Source: Bacteroidales bacterium
Lineage (GTDB): Bacteria; Bacteroidota; Bacteroidia; Bacteroidales; Paludibacteraceae
NCBI GenBank assembly: GCA_022784645.1
Contig: JALFZG010000036.1
Coordinates: 1 to 59,838 of the forward strand
Direction: 5' to 3'
Length of the DNA stretch: 59,838 bases
Below the pieces are notes generated by a model. That model saw nothing but the letters and a program-made list of their open reading frames with translations, made no database searches and was not told the DNA's origin. Of the stretch, positions 9,001 to 18,262 are shown piece by piece (the first letter of the stretch is position 1; the number at the start of each line of letters is the position of its first letter). Made by a program: the position numbers and the translations under genes.

Positions 9001-9348
9001 ACCGAGAACCTGCACGCCATATTTCTCCAGGATTCCCTCTTTATAAAGCTCCACACCGCAGTTGAGGGCCGTTTGGCCACCAAACGATAGGAGAATGCCA
9101 TCGGGTTGCTCTTTCTGAATCACCTTCTCTACGAAATAGGGCGATACGGGGAGGAAGTAGATCTTATCGGCTACACCCTCAGAGGTCTGAACGGTAGCAA
9201 TATTGGGGTTGATAAGCACAGTGCTGACACCTTCCTCGCGAAGCGCTTTGAGTGCTTGACTGCCGGAATAGTCAAATTCGCCGGCTTCGCCAATTTTCAG
9301 CGCTCCGGAACCTAATACCAGGACTTTATGTATGTTTTCTATTTTCAT
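6100..9348 (-). CDS. carB: Carbamoyl-phosphate synthase large subunit
   Basis: This enzyme makes carbamoyl phosphate from bicarbonate, ATP and ammonia delivered by CarA, feeding the PyrB step. The 1082 residues comprise two ATP-grasp halves, the first opening with VLGSGALKIGEAGEFDYSG near residue 10 and the second with VLGSGAYRIGSSVEFDW near residue 570. The last 130-150 residues are an MGS-like allosteric domain. The wording of the glycine motifs (SIGQ/RIGSSVEFDW style) is closer to the CAD-type CPS II of eukaryotes than to E. coli CarB. It is separated from carA by 48 bases and is co-directional with the whole cluster. Confidence 0.96.
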   Translation of the reverse strand: MKIENIHKVLVLGSGALKIGEAGEFDYSGSQALKALREEGVSTVLINPNIATVQTSEGVADKIYFLPVSPYFVEKVIQKEQPDGILLSFGGQTALNCGVELYKEGILEKYGVQVLGTPIQAIIDTEDRELFVERLNEIDVKTIKSEACETIEAAREAAARLGYPVILRAAYALGGLGSGFCDNEEQLNRLAEKAFSFSPQVLVEKSLKGWKEIEYEVVRDRYDNCITVCNMENFDPLGIHTGESIVIAPSQTLTNSEYHKLRALAIKIIRHIGIVGECNVQYAFDPESEDYRVIEVNARLSRSSALASKATGYPLAFVAAKLGMGYGLFELNNSVTKTTSAFFEPALDYVVCKIPRWDLNKFRGVDRELGSSMKSVGEVMAIGRTFEEAIQKGLRMIGQGMHGFAANKALQIEDIDRSLAAPTDKRVFVVAEALKQGYSIERIHELTKIDLWFLQKLENIFITEKELKRVGGLNNVDADLMRKAKRQGFSDFQIARATGLMAEGMDSDEAVLQVRQYRKWLGVLPVVKQIDTLAAEYPALTNYLYLTYSGVSGDVDYKGDKRSIVVLGSGAYRIGSSVEFDWCGVQALNTIRENGFRSVMINYNPETVSTDYDMCDRLYFDELTFERVMDILELENPHGVIVSTGGQIPNNLALKLDQQHMPILGTTAQSIDNAEDRDKFSAMLDRIGVDQPEWSALTSLEDIHTFVEKVGYPVLVRPSYVLSGAAMNVCSNDEELNRFLSLAANVSQKHPVVVSKFMLNTKEVEMDAVARNGEIIAYAISEHVEFAGVHSGDATIMFPAQKLYVETVRRIKKISGQIARELKISGPFNIQYLARDNEIKVIECNLRASRSFPFVSKVLKINLIDIATRIMLGLPVEKPSKSCFDFDYVGVKASQFSFNRLQNTDPRLGVDMASTGEVGCLGEDANSALLKSMLSVGQRVPEHNVLISAGDPKHKTMLLNAARQLVNKGYKVYATRGTSKFLTESGVENTRVWLPSELAEERPVNLDIPMALDMLHNKEIDLVISIPRDIVTDEKHNGYRVRRASIDLNIPLITNPRLAAAFVNAFCTVPLDSLDITAWDEY

Positions 9349-9396
9349 GAAAAACGCAAATTACGTTATGTACTTAGAATACGGATAGCTTCGTCC

Positions 9397-10512
9397 TTAT
9401 TTAAGAAGGGCTATGAAGTCATCAAAGAGAAACTCGGTATCAACCGGACCTGCGCAAGCTTCAGGATGGAACTGTGCGGAGAACCATGGTTTGGACGTGT
9501 GGCGAATACCCTCATTGGAGCCATCGTTCATGTTTACGAAATATGGTTCCCAACCGGGCATCAGGGTCTCCGTATCAACGGCATAACCATGGTTTTGCGT
9601 AGTAATAAAACAACGCTCCGTACCAACCATTCTTACAGGCTGATTGTGGCTTCGATGGCCGTATTTGAGTTTATATACGGTAGCGCCTGCTGCCTTGCCC
9701 AAGAGCTGATTACCCATGCAGATACCCATAAGCGGTCGGCTCTCTTGCTTCGGCATCTCCGCCTCAATAAACTTACGAATATGCTGCACAGCAATATCGC
9801 AAGTATTCGGATCACCAGGGCCGTTTGAAAGGAATAGACCATCAAATTCGAGTTGATTAAAGTCATAATCCCAAGGCACACGAATAACCTCTACTCCGCG
9901 GCGAACAAGGCAACGAATAATATTGTGCTTAACGCCACAATCGAGCAAGACCACTTTCTTGGGATTCTCCAGACCTTCCTGCCGATAGGTGATTACTTCT
10001 TTGCAAGAAACCTCATCCACGAAGTTGACACCTTCATAGGTAGCTTCCGGCAAATTGTCTGGTTCGTCATCAAAAATAATCTGCCCCATCATTACACCAT
10101 GTTCGCGCAAACATTTCGTGAGGGCACGAGTGTCTATTCCCGTGATGCCGGGAATATGCTCTCTTTTCAGCCATTCAGCAAGACTCTCATGAGCGTTCCA
10201 ATGGCTGTATCGTTCGCTATAATCGCTCACAATGATGGCAGATGCATAAATACGGTCAGACTCCATGAAGGTTGCCAAGCCATCGGCTTCCATCGAAAAA
10301 GCCGGTACACCATAATTGCCGACAAGCGGATACGTAAGAGCCATCAACTGGCCAGCATACGAAGGATCGGTAAGACTCTCGGGATAGCCCATCATGGCTG
10401 TATTAAACACCACCTCACCCGCTACAGGTTGTTCGTAGCCAAATGAAGTACCATGAAAACAGGTTCCATCCGATAGACGCAATGTTACTTTTCGCATAGA
10501 TAGTTGAGTCAT
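9397..10512 (-). CDS. carA: Carbamoyl-phosphate synthase small (glutaminase) subunit
   Basis: This subunit hydrolyses glutamine and channels ammonia to CarB. The 371-residue protein has a CarA N-terminal domain (GEVVFNTAMMGYPESLTDPSY) and a class I amidotransferase domain with the nucleophile in GICMGNQLLG and the histidine in AQFHPEA. The second Met (10497, MRKVTLRLSDG) fits the family start better than the first; the first ATG lies in a 13-base palindrome, GAGTCA-T-TGACTC (10505-10517). It lies 21 bases after purA and just before carB. Confidence 0.95.
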   Translation of the reverse strand: MTQLSMRKVTLRLSDGTCFHGTSFGYEQPVAGEVVFNTAMMGYPESLTDPSYAGQLMALTYPLVGNYGVPAFSMEADGLATFMESDRIYASAIIVSDYSERYSHWNAHESLAEWLKREHIPGITGIDTRALTKCLREHGVMMGQIIFDDEPDNLPEATYEGVNFVDEVSCKEVITYRQEGLENPKKVVLLDCGVKHNIIRCLVRRGVEVIRVPWDYDFNQLEFDGLFLSNGPGDPNTCDIAVQHIRKFIEAEMPKQESRPLMGICMGNQLLGKAAGATVYKLKYGHRSHNQPVRMVGTERCFITTQNHGYAVDTETLMPGWEPYFVNMNDGSNEGIRHTSKPWFSAQFHPEACAGPVDTEFLFDDFIALLK

Positions 10513-10533
10513 TGACTCTATTATTTGGATTTA

Positions 10534-11835
10534 TTAATTTCGGAGAATGGTTGCATCGCGATCAGGACCTACTGACACGATCTTGATAGGAGTCTGAAGC
10601 TCTTTCTCAAGGAAGGCAATATAGTCATTAAACGCTTTCGGGAAATCGGCTTCTGAGCGGCAACCTGTAAGGTCACAGTTCCAACCGGGGAGCTCTACAT
10701 ACTGAGGCTCTACTTCACCCTCAAGGCTGAAGGGGAATTCGCTGGTTAGTTCGCCGTTTACCTTATATGCAATACATGCTTTGATGGTGGGGAAGGTATC
10801 CAGCACGTCGGACTTCATCATGATGAGTTGGGTTACGCCATTCAGCATAATCGTATATTTGAGTGCAACCAAATCTATCCATCCGCAGCGGCGTTCACGA
10901 CCGGTAACAGCACCATACTCATGGCCAATACGGCGAATCTCGGCTCCCGTTTCGTCAAACAATTCGGTTGGGAACGGGCCTGAGCCAACGCGTGTGCAAT
11001 AGGCTTTGAAAATGCCGAACACCTCGCCAATCTTATTAGGTGCAATACCCAAACCCGTACATGCTCCTGCGCATACGGTATTGGAAGAGGTCACGAAAGG
11101 ATAAGAACCGAAATCCACATCCAATAATGAACCTTGCGCGCCCTCACATAAAATGGACTTATCTTCTTTCAGGCAATTATTTACGAAATGCTCTGAATCA
11201 ATCACCCGGAACTGCTTAAGATACGCAGCACCTCGCATCCATTCGGCTTCCAGCGCGTCTAATCCTTCGAGCGAAACAGCCTCACCACCCTTTTCTACAG
11301 CAAGACGATTCAAACTCTCAATCATCTCAATATGGCGAAGTTTGGCAGCTGCATATTTCTCTTCAAAACGATCAAACAAATCGCCTACTCGCAATCCATT
11401 ACGGCTTACCTTATCGGTATAGGTAGGGCCGATGCCCTTACCGGTTGTGCCAATTTTTGCCTTACCTTTAGCGGCTTCATTCGCCTTATCAAGCAAACGA
11501 TGAGTAGGTAAAATAAGGTGTGCTTTCTTGGAAATAAACAAGCGTTCCTTGAGGTTATGACCGGACTTGGCCAATTCTTCAGCTTCGGTCATAAAAAGCA
11601 GCGGATCAAGCACTACGCCATTACCGATAATATTTACCTTGTCGCCTTGGAAAATACCTGAAGGAATAGAGCGAAGCACATATTTCTCGCCGTTGAATTC
11701 CAGCGTATGACCCGCATTCGGTCCTCCCTGAAAACGAGCAACTACACTATAATTCGGAGTGAGGACATCTACGACCTTACCTTTACCTTCGTCGCCCCAC
11801 TGCAATCCTAAAATGACATCTACTTTTTTCATCAT
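10534..11835 (-). CDS. purA: Adenylosuccinate synthetase
   Basis: This GTP-dependent enzyme converts IMP and aspartate to adenylosuccinate, the first step toward AMP. The 433 residues carry the P-loop-like QWGDEGKGKVVD near residue 12, the GPNAGHT segment near 39, and the C-terminal GPDRDATI end. Full family length. It follows purB by 33 bases in the same direction, matching their consecutive roles. Confidence 0.97.
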   Translation of the reverse strand: MMKKVDVILGLQWGDEGKGKVVDVLTPNYSVVARFQGGPNAGHTLEFNGEKYVLRSIPSGIFQGDKVNIIGNGVVLDPLLFMTEAEELAKSGHNLKERLFISKKAHLILPTHRLLDKANEAAKGKAKIGTTGKGIGPTYTDKVSRNGLRVGDLFDRFEEKYAAAKLRHIEMIESLNRLAVEKGGEAVSLEGLDALEAEWMRGAAYLKQFRVIDSEHFVNNCLKEDKSILCEGAQGSLLDVDFGSYPFVTSSNTVCAGACTGLGIAPNKIGEVFGIFKAYCTRVGSGPFPTELFDETGAEIRRIGHEYGAVTGRERRCGWIDLVALKYTIMLNGVTQLIMMKSDVLDTFPTIKACIAYKVNGELTSEFPFSLEGEVEPQYVELPGWNCDLTGCRSEADFPKAFNDYIAFLEKELQTPIKIVSVGPDRDATILRN

Positions 11836-11868
11836 TTTTTATGTTTGTTGGCTTTTGCCTGATTAGTA

Positions 11869-13161
11869 TCAAATACCTACCTGATTGAAGATATAATCCA
11901 CGTTCTTCATATAGTAATCGAGCGTGAAGCAATTGTCGATTTCTTCTGCAGTAAGATGTTCGGTTACCGCAGGGGTGCGTTTCAGATTCTCCTGCATCTC
12001 ACCGCCTTCCATTAGCGTTTTCATAGCTACCGGCTGCACCAAATCATAAGCTTGCTCACGCACGAAGCCCTTCTCAATAAGTGCATTCATTACGCGTTGT
12101 GCAAAGATAGCACCATGAGTGAGGCCGATGTTATGAAGCATATTTTCCGGATACACAACAAGGTTATCCAAAATACCCTCAAAACGCGCGAGCATATAAT
12201 CAAGGAGCATCGTTGCATCCGGCAGAATAATACGTTCGGTTGACGAATGCGAGATATCGCGCTCATGCCAGAGAGCAATATTCTCATTGGCAGTGCACAT
12301 ATAACCGCGCATTACGCGAGCGCATCCGCAGATATTCTCTGAAGAAATAGGGTTACGCTTATGCGGCATAGCCGAGGAGCCTTTTTGCCCTTTGCGGAAA
12401 GCCTCCTCTACTTCTCTTACTTCCTGACGTTGCATATTGCGCACTTCAAGAGCCATCTGCTCAAGCGTGCCGGCTATACAAGCGAGCGTAGAGAGATAGA
12501 ATGCATGGCGGTCACGACCGAGTACTTGGGTTGCAATCTTAGCCGATTCAATGCCAAGATGCTCACACACATAGGTTTGGATGGCAGGCGGGATATTGGC
12601 ATAATTGCCTACTGCACCCGACAATTTACCTGCTTCCACTCCTCGAGCCGCCATTTCAAAGCGCTCGATATTACGCGCCATTGCTTCATACCACAACGCC
12701 CATTTCAATCCAAAAGACGTTACATCAGCATGCATACCATGCGTGCGTCCTATTACTGGTGTGTACTTAAACTCATTCGCACGGCGCTTCAGCACTTCCA
12801 TAAAAGAAGCCAAGTCTTTGCGGAGAATAGCGTTAGCTTGCTTGAGAAGGTAGCCATTCGCAGTATCTACTACATCGGTAGAGGTAAGACCATAATGAAC
12901 CCATTTCTTTTCTTCACCAAGCGATTCACTTACCGTACGGGTAAATGCGACCACATCGTGGCGGGTAATTTCTTCAATCTCATGGATGCGATCTACGTTG
13001 AACGTAGCTTTTTCGCGCAGAAGTTTTACGTCTTCTGCCGGTACCACACCCAGAGTGGACCAAGCTTCAGCAGCAAGAATCTCTACCTCCAAATAAGCTT
13101 TGAACTTATTCTCCTCAGTCCAAATGTTGCGCATAATTGCGCGGCTGTAACGATCGATCAT
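11869..13161 (-). CDS. purB: Adenylosuccinate lyase
   Basis: This enzyme cleaves SAICAR to AICAR and adenylosuccinate to AMP, so it acts in both the IMP and the AMP branch. The 430 residues are of the Bacillus-like length. The fumarase/lyase signature GSSAMPHKRNP is near residues 262-272 and the catalytic histidine region is in GRTHGMHAD near 138-146. It lies between purT and purA with gaps of about 35 bases. Confidence 0.97.
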   Translation of the reverse strand: MIDRYSRAIMRNIWTEENKFKAYLEVEILAAEAWSTLGVVPAEDVKLLREKATFNVDRIHEIEEITRHDVVAFTRTVSESLGEEKKWVHYGLTSTDVVDTANGYLLKQANAILRKDLASFMEVLKRRANEFKYTPVIGRTHGMHADVTSFGLKWALWYEAMARNIERFEMAARGVEAGKLSGAVGNYANIPPAIQTYVCEHLGIESAKIATQVLGRDRHAFYLSTLACIAGTLEQMALEVRNMQRQEVREVEEAFRKGQKGSSAMPHKRNPISSENICGCARVMRGYMCTANENIALWHERDISHSSTERIILPDATMLLDYMLARFEGILDNLVVYPENMLHNIGLTHGAIFAQRVMNALIEKGFVREQAYDLVQPVAMKTLMEGGEMQENLKRTPAVTEHLTAEEIDNCFTLDYYMKNVDYIFNQVGI

Positions 13162-13197
13162 ATGTTTATTTCAAATTAATTCTGAATAATTAGCTTA

Positions 13198-14385
13198 TCA
13201 GCGCGGAAGCACCGTATATTCAAGCTCTGCATACGCTTTCTCAGCTTTCTCAAGTGCTTTTTCAACCGACGAATCGGTAGCCAAAATCACGCCAAAGCGG
13301 CGGTGTCCACATACTTCGGGTTTGCCAAACAAACGAATCTGCACACCCGGAATAGCGAGCACTTTCTCCAACCCGGAGAATGCTACTTTATCAGAGTTGC
13401 CTTCAATAACGATAGCCTTGGAAGCCGATGGCCCAAAGAAACGAATCTCGGGAATAGGCAATCCTAAAATCGCACGAGCATGGAGTGCAAATTCGGATAG
13501 ATCTTGAGAAATCATCGTAACCATACCCGTATCGTGCGGACGGGGCGACACCTCAGAGAAAATCACCTCATCGCCACACACGAACATCTCTACACCAAAT
13601 ATTCCATAGCCACCCAACGCATCCGTTACGGCTTTAGCAATATGTTGTGCTTTCTCAATGGCTACATTTGACATCGGTTGCGGTTGCCATGACTCACGAT
13701 AATCCCCATCCACCTGATGATGCCCTACAGGTTCCAGGAACAAGGTACCACCGGCATGACGTACGGTCAAGAGCGTGATTTCATAATCAAACGTTACAAA
13801 ACCCTCTACGATTACTCGTCCTGCACCAGCACGTCCGCCTTCTTGAGAAACGGCCCATGCATTCTCAATATCTTCCGGTTTCTTCACGGTAGATTGCCCA
13901 TGCCCCGACGATGACATAATCGGCTTCACAACGCAAGGCAAACCTATCTCCTCAATAGCAGTCAAAAACTCCTCATGATTGTCAGCAAAGCGATAGCGAG
14001 CAGTCTTCAGTTTCAATTCCTCAGCAGCCAATCGGCGGATAGCCTCGCGATTCATCGTCAGGAAAGCAGCATTGGCAGTAGGAATCACATGATATCCTTC
14101 TTTCTCAAGCTCTACAAGCGTAGGGGTAGCAATCGCTTCCACCTCAGGAATAATAAGTGATGGGTGCTCTGCTTCTACTATCTCACGGAGCTTTTCACCA
14201 TCGAGCATATTAAACACATGGCAGCGATGTGCCACCTGCATAGCCGGGGCATTGGCATATTTATCACATGCTATCACTTCTACGCCATATCGCTGAAGTT
14301 CAATCGTAATTTCTTTACCCAACTCACCACTACCAAGCAGCAAAGCTCGTGTGGCACAGGGTTTTAGGGGAGTTGCTATTGTCAT
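13198..14385 (-). CDS. purT: Formate-dependent GAR transformylase
   Basis: This ATP-grasp enzyme formylates glycinamide ribonucleotide with formate and ATP, replacing the folate-dependent PurN, which is absent from the window. The 395 residues include a Rossmann-like start ([20 protein letters not shown]), the ATP-grasp core ([13 protein letters not shown] near 155-167) and the metal-binding [15 protein letters not shown] near 272-286. Its use of formate complements folD, which lies next to it and supplies formyl-folate for the later PurH step. Confidence 0.95.
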   Translation of the reverse strand: MTIATPLKPCATRALLLGSGELGKEITIELQRYGVEVIACDKYANAPAMQVAHRCHVFNMLDGEKLREIVEAEHPSLIIPEVEAIATPTLVELEKEGYHVIPTANAAFLTMNREAIRRLAAEELKLKTARYRFADNHEEFLTAIEEIGLPCVVKPIMSSSGHGQSTVKKPEDIENAWAVSQEGGRAGAGRVIVEGFVTFDYEITLLTVRHAGGTLFLEPVGHHQVDGDYRESWQPQPMSNVAIEKAQHIAKAVTDALGGYGIFGVEMFVCGDEVIFSEVSPRPHDTGMVTMISQDLSEFALHARAILGLPIPEIRFFGPSASKAIVIEGNSDKVAFSGLEKVLAIPGVQIRLFGKPEVCGHRRFGVILATDSSVEKALEKAEKAYAELEYTVLPR

Positions 14386-14416
14386 GGAATTTATTATAAA
14401 TCAACTTATTTATGAA

Positions 14417-15268
14417 TCAATTATTATTCATTCTGCGGAGAAAACACTCGATGGTATTACGCATCAGCATGGTGATGGTCATAGGTCCTACCCCACCTGG
14501 TACCGGCGTAATAGCACCGGCAATCGCTTTTGCTCCTTCAAAATCCACATCGCCTACCAATCGACCATCCTCAAGGCGGTTGATGCCTACGTCTATCACT
14601 GCAGCACCAGGCTTGATATAATCCGCCGTAAGCATCTGCGGGCGACCCACTGCAGCTACAAGAATATCTGCCTGACGACATACTTCTTTCAGATTCTTGG
14701 TGCGGCTATGCGCAATCGTTACGGTTGCGTTTCGATCCAAAAGCAGTTTGGCTACGGGTTTGCCAACAATATTGCTGCGACCTACAACCACTGCATTCTT
14801 GCCAGTTATTTCAATTCCTGCACGATCGAGCATTACAATTACTCCTTTAGGAGTACAAGGAACGATACACGGCTGATTAAGCCAGAGTCGGGCTACATTG
14901 GTAGCATGGAATCCATCTACATCTTTCTCAGGTGAGATGGATGCAATCACGCGATCTTCAGAAATATGTTTCGGGAGCGGAAGTTGCACCAATATTCCAT
15001 CCACCAACTCATTCTGATTCAGTCGCTCAATTTCTGCAATCAAAGCATCCTCCGTAACATCTTCAGGTAGTGAAACAAGCGAGCCTTCAAATCCTACATA
15101 TTCCGTTGCTTTGATTTTTCCGCGTACATACGACTGGCTGGCGGGATTATTGCCAACAATCACCACCATCAAACACGGACGACGACCATATTTCTGAGCA
15201 AGCGCATCAACTTCTTGACGCATCTCATCTTTCAGCTCTTGAGAAAGCTGTTTTCCATCAAGTATCAT
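14417..15268 (-). CDS. folD: Methylenetetrahydrofolate dehydrogenase/cyclohydrolase
   Basis: This bifunctional enzyme converts 5,10-methylene-THF to 10-formyl-THF, the one-carbon donor for PurH. The 283 residues contain the YVRGKIKATEYVGF segment (substrate lysine region), the NADP-binding VGRSNIVGKPVAKLLL near 160-176 and the C-terminal signature PGGVGPMTITML. Its place between purD and purT fits a supply role inside the purine operon. Confidence 0.96.
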   Translation of the reverse strand: MILDGKQLSQELKDEMRQEVDALAQKYGRRPCLMVVIVGNNPASQSYVRGKIKATEYVGFEGSLVSLPEDVTEDALIAEIERLNQNELVDGILVQLPLPKHISEDRVIASISPEKDVDGFHATNVARLWLNQPCIVPCTPKGVIVMLDRAGIEITGKNAVVVGRSNIVGKPVAKLLLDRNATVTIAHSRTKNLKEVCRQADILVAAVGRPQMLTADYIKPGAAVIDVGINRLEDGRLVGDVDFEGAKAIAGAITPVPGGVGPMTITMLMRNTIECFLRRMNNN

Positions 15269-15317
15269 ATCAAGATTCTTTTACAGATTAATACATAAAT
15301 TTTCTCGCCTATGGCAG

Positions 15318-16568
15318 TTAATCAATAGCCCAATGAGCAATATCTTTACGGTAGAAGAGGTTATCTGAATGAATCTTCTGAATCTCATCATACACATTAT
15401 CGTATGCTTCTTTAACGTCTTTACCCGTCATGATGCACATCATCACCCGACCACCATTCGTAAGCAATTTGCCATCTTGCAGTTTAGTACCCATGTGATA
15501 AATCTTTCCGGAAAACGCATCAGCCCCTTCAATCAGATGGCCTTTTTCGTAGGTACCGGGATAACCATTAGAAGCCAGCACAACGCCTACTGTCGCTTCT
15601 TTTCTCCAGCGAATAGGCGGAAGCGGTTGTCCTTTCGCTATTCGGCTGAACACCTCGAAGGGGTCGGTATCCAGAAGCGGAAGGATAACCTCCGTTTCGG
15701 GGTCGCCGAAACGAGCGTTGAACTCTATCACGCGAATACCCTGCTTGGTCTTCATCAGGCCTCCATACAGCACGCCACTCAATGGGCAACCTTCTGCCAC
15801 CATACCTTCAGCCGTAGCTTTAAGTACTTTCTCGAGCGCAAAGCGTTCGTCGGCTTCTGTGATGAATGGTAGCGGAGTATAAGCACCCATGCCGCCGGTA
15901 TTCGGACCTTTATCCCCATCATAAGCGCGCTTATGATCTTGCGCTAAGGGCATGGGATATACGCGGCCGCCATCCACAAAACACATGAAGGAGAACTCCG
16001 GACCTTCCAGATAATCTTCTATTACGACCTTGCCTTCGCCAAAAGAAGCATCGAGCAGCATATCGCGCAACGCAGCCTCAGCTTCTTCTTCCGTAGATGC
16101 AATCACCACACCCTTACCGGCAGCTAAGCCATCGTATTTGATTACAGCCGGATAGTCACCTTCTTTCACATAAGCGAGCGCTTCGTCAAAATCGGAAAAA
16201 GAACGATAACCTGCAGTAGGAACACCATACTTCATCATGATCTCTTTGGCAAACTCCTTACTTGATTCAATTCGAGTAGCAGCTTTCGTATGACCAAAAA
16301 TCGGCAGTCCTGCTGCTCGGAAAGCATCTACCACACCTACTGACAACGCTGCTTCTGGCCCCACCACTGTAAGGTCAATCTGCTGCTCTTTGGCAAACTG
16401 CAAGAGCCCTTCTACATCCGTATCTTTGATATTAACGAGCGTAGCCTGCGCTGCTATTCCGGCATTACCCGGAGCACAGAAGATTTGTGAAACCTGCGGA
16501 CTGCGCGAGAGCGCATCTACAATGGCATGTTCGCGACCGCCACCACCAATTACGAGAACTTTATTCAT
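15318..16568 (-). CDS. purD: Phosphoribosylamine-glycine ligase
   Basis: This enzyme ligates phosphoribosylamine and glycine with ATP to give GAR, the second purine step. The 416 residues have the N-terminal VLVIGGGGREHAI, the ATP-grasp core with YDGLAAGKGVV near 145-155 and the PurD signature FNARFGDPETEVI near 285-297. Length is normal. It lies between purH and folD with short gaps. Confidence 0.97.
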   Translation of the reverse strand: MNKVLVIGGGGREHAIVDALSRSPQVSQIFCAPGNAGIAAQATLVNIKDTDVEGLLQFAKEQQIDLTVVGPEAALSVGVVDAFRAAGLPIFGHTKAATRIESSKEFAKEIMMKYGVPTAGYRSFSDFDEALAYVKEGDYPAVIKYDGLAAGKGVVIASTEEEAEAALRDMLLDASFGEGKVVIEDYLEGPEFSFMCFVDGGRVYPMPLAQDHKRAYDGDKGPNTGGMGAYTPLPFITEADERFALEKVLKATAEGMVAEGCPLSGVLYGGLMKTKQGIRVIEFNARFGDPETEVILPLLDTDPFEVFSRIAKGQPLPPIRWRKEATVGVVLASNGYPGTYEKGHLIEGADAFSGKIYHMGTKLQDGKLLTNGGRVMMCIMTGKDVKEAYDNVYDEIQKIHSDNLFYRKDIAHWAID

Positions 16569-16626
16569 TGGATTCTCTGTTAATGAGATGAATGTAATAA
16601 CTTATCCTAATCAATAAAAATACTAA

Positions 16627-18162
16627 TTAATGCTTAAAATGGCGCGTACCGGTCATCATCATGCAGATACCAAGTTCGTTGGCTTTAGCAATACAATCAT
16701 TATCGCGAATAGAGCCACCGGGCTGTACGATTGCCGAAACGCCATATTGTGCGGCCAATGCAACGGTATCATCAAATGGCAAGAAACCATCAGAAGCCAA
16801 GATCAGCCCTTCTGTATAACCGGCAGCCTGTGCTTGCTTGAGGGCTATCTCTGCAGAACCAACGCGATTCATCTGTCCGGCTCCTACCCCCAGCGTGTGA
16901 CCATCTTTAACCACTACGATAGCATTGGATTTCACGTGCTTCACGATAGTCCATCCGAATTGCATATCAGCAGCCATATCGGGAGTTGGCTTCGTCTCCG
17001 TTACGCACATCTCGGGAGTAATGGTCTCAATCTGTGTATCAAGATGCTGAACCAATAAACCGCCATTCACGCTTACATATTGATCAATAGGCTCATTTGA
17101 CGGCGTCATATCCACCTCCAGCACGCGGAGGTTCTTCTTTGATGATAATACCTCGAGGGCTTCCGGAGTAAACGATGGAGCCATCACTATTTCCAAGAAG
17201 ATAGGCTTCATGCCGAGTGCTACTGCTTCGGTAACCTCACGATTGCATACCACGATACCACCATAGATACTTACAGTATCCGATTCATACGCTTTCTGCC
17301 ATGCTTCCTCAATCGTAGGCGCTACTGCTGCTCCACACGGGTTCATGTGCTTGAGGGCAACGCAACATGGATCCTGAAAATCACGCACAATACAAAGCGC
17401 CGCATTGGCATCCTGAATATTGTTATACGACATCTCCTTGCCCTGAATCTGACGAGCGGTAGCAAGCGAGAACGGCATAGGCTTGAGAGCGCTGTAGAAC
17501 TTAGCCTGCTGATGAGGATTCTCACCATAGCGAAGGCTCTGCTTGAGGTCAAACTCCAAGAAGAGTTTCTCATTCAAACCGGCATGCTCGCGCATGTAGG
17601 TAGCGATGCAGCAGTCGTATTCTGCCGTATGCGTATAGGCTTTGGCTGAAAGTTGCAGACGCGTTTGGAGGGTAGTAGAACCAGTAGCCTGAATCTCGCT
17701 GAGAATTAGGTTGTAATCAGCCGGGTCGCATACAACGGTAACATCATTGAAGTTCTTGGCTGCCGAACGAAGCATCGAAGGGCCACCAATATCAATCTTC
17801 TCGATAGCCTCAGCCATTGTAGTGCCTTCTTTAGCAATCGTCTCGCGGAATGGATAAAGATTCACGCAAACAAGGTCAATAAACTCAATACCATTCTCTT
17901 GAAGTGCCTGAAGGTGAGAGGGTTCGTCTCTGCGTGCGAGGAGCGCACCATGCACTTTCGGATGAAGGGTCTTGACTCTACCATCACATATCTCAGGAAA
18001 ACCCGTAATCTCAGAAATACCAATCGTCTTTACACCATTTTCTTCAAGAAGATGCTGCGTGCCACCCGTTGCGATAATCTCCCAACCTGCAGCCTGAAGT
18101 CCACGAACAAAATCCACTAAACCGGTTTTGTCACTTACGCTGACCAATGCTCTTTTTGCCAT
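16627..18162 (-). CDS. purH: AICAR transformylase/IMP cyclohydrolase
   Basis: This bifunctional enzyme carries out the last two steps to IMP. The 511 residues start with the MGS-like IMP cyclohydrolase domain (ALVSVSDKTGLVDF) and continue with the AICAR formyltransferase domain, which includes LRYGENPHQQA near 213-223 and the catalytic KHMNPCGAA near 270-278. It is followed by purD. The 100-base gap before it holds a 7-bp hairpin. Confidence 0.97.
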   Translation of the reverse strand: MAKRALVSVSDKTGLVDFVRGLQAAGWEIIATGGTQHLLEENGVKTIGISEITGFPEICDGRVKTLHPKVHGALLARRDEPSHLQALQENGIEFIDLVCVNLYPFRETIAKEGTTMAEAIEKIDIGGPSMLRSAAKNFNDVTVVCDPADYNLILSEIQATGSTTLQTRLQLSAKAYTHTAEYDCCIATYMREHAGLNEKLFLEFDLKQSLRYGENPHQQAKFYSALKPMPFSLATARQIQGKEMSYNNIQDANAALCIVRDFQDPCCVALKHMNPCGAAVAPTIEEAWQKAYESDTVSIYGGIVVCNREVTEAVALGMKPIFLEIVMAPSFTPEALEVLSSKKNLRVLEVDMTPSNEPIDQYVSVNGGLLVQHLDTQIETITPEMCVTETKPTPDMAADMQFGWTIVKHVKSNAIVVVKDGHTLGVGAGQMNRVGSAEIALKQAQAAGYTEGLILASDGFLPFDDTVALAAQYGVSAIVQPGGSIRDNDCIAKANELGICMMMTGTRHFKH

Positions 18163-18193
18163 ATATCAATATGAATAATTTCTAATTGTTTGT

Positions 18194-18218
18194 TGGGTGG
18201 GGATAACAAAACCACCCA
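18194..18218. repeat. Intergenic hairpin between purM and purH
   Basis: TGGGTGG (18194-18200) and CCACCCA (18212-18218) form a perfect 7-bp stem with an 11-base loop. No T-run follows. It may mark a pause or processing site in the operon transcript. Confidence 0.45.
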
Positions 18219-18262
18219 TAAAAAGTTAATAATCAATAGAAAGGAGAACAATCAAAGATTGA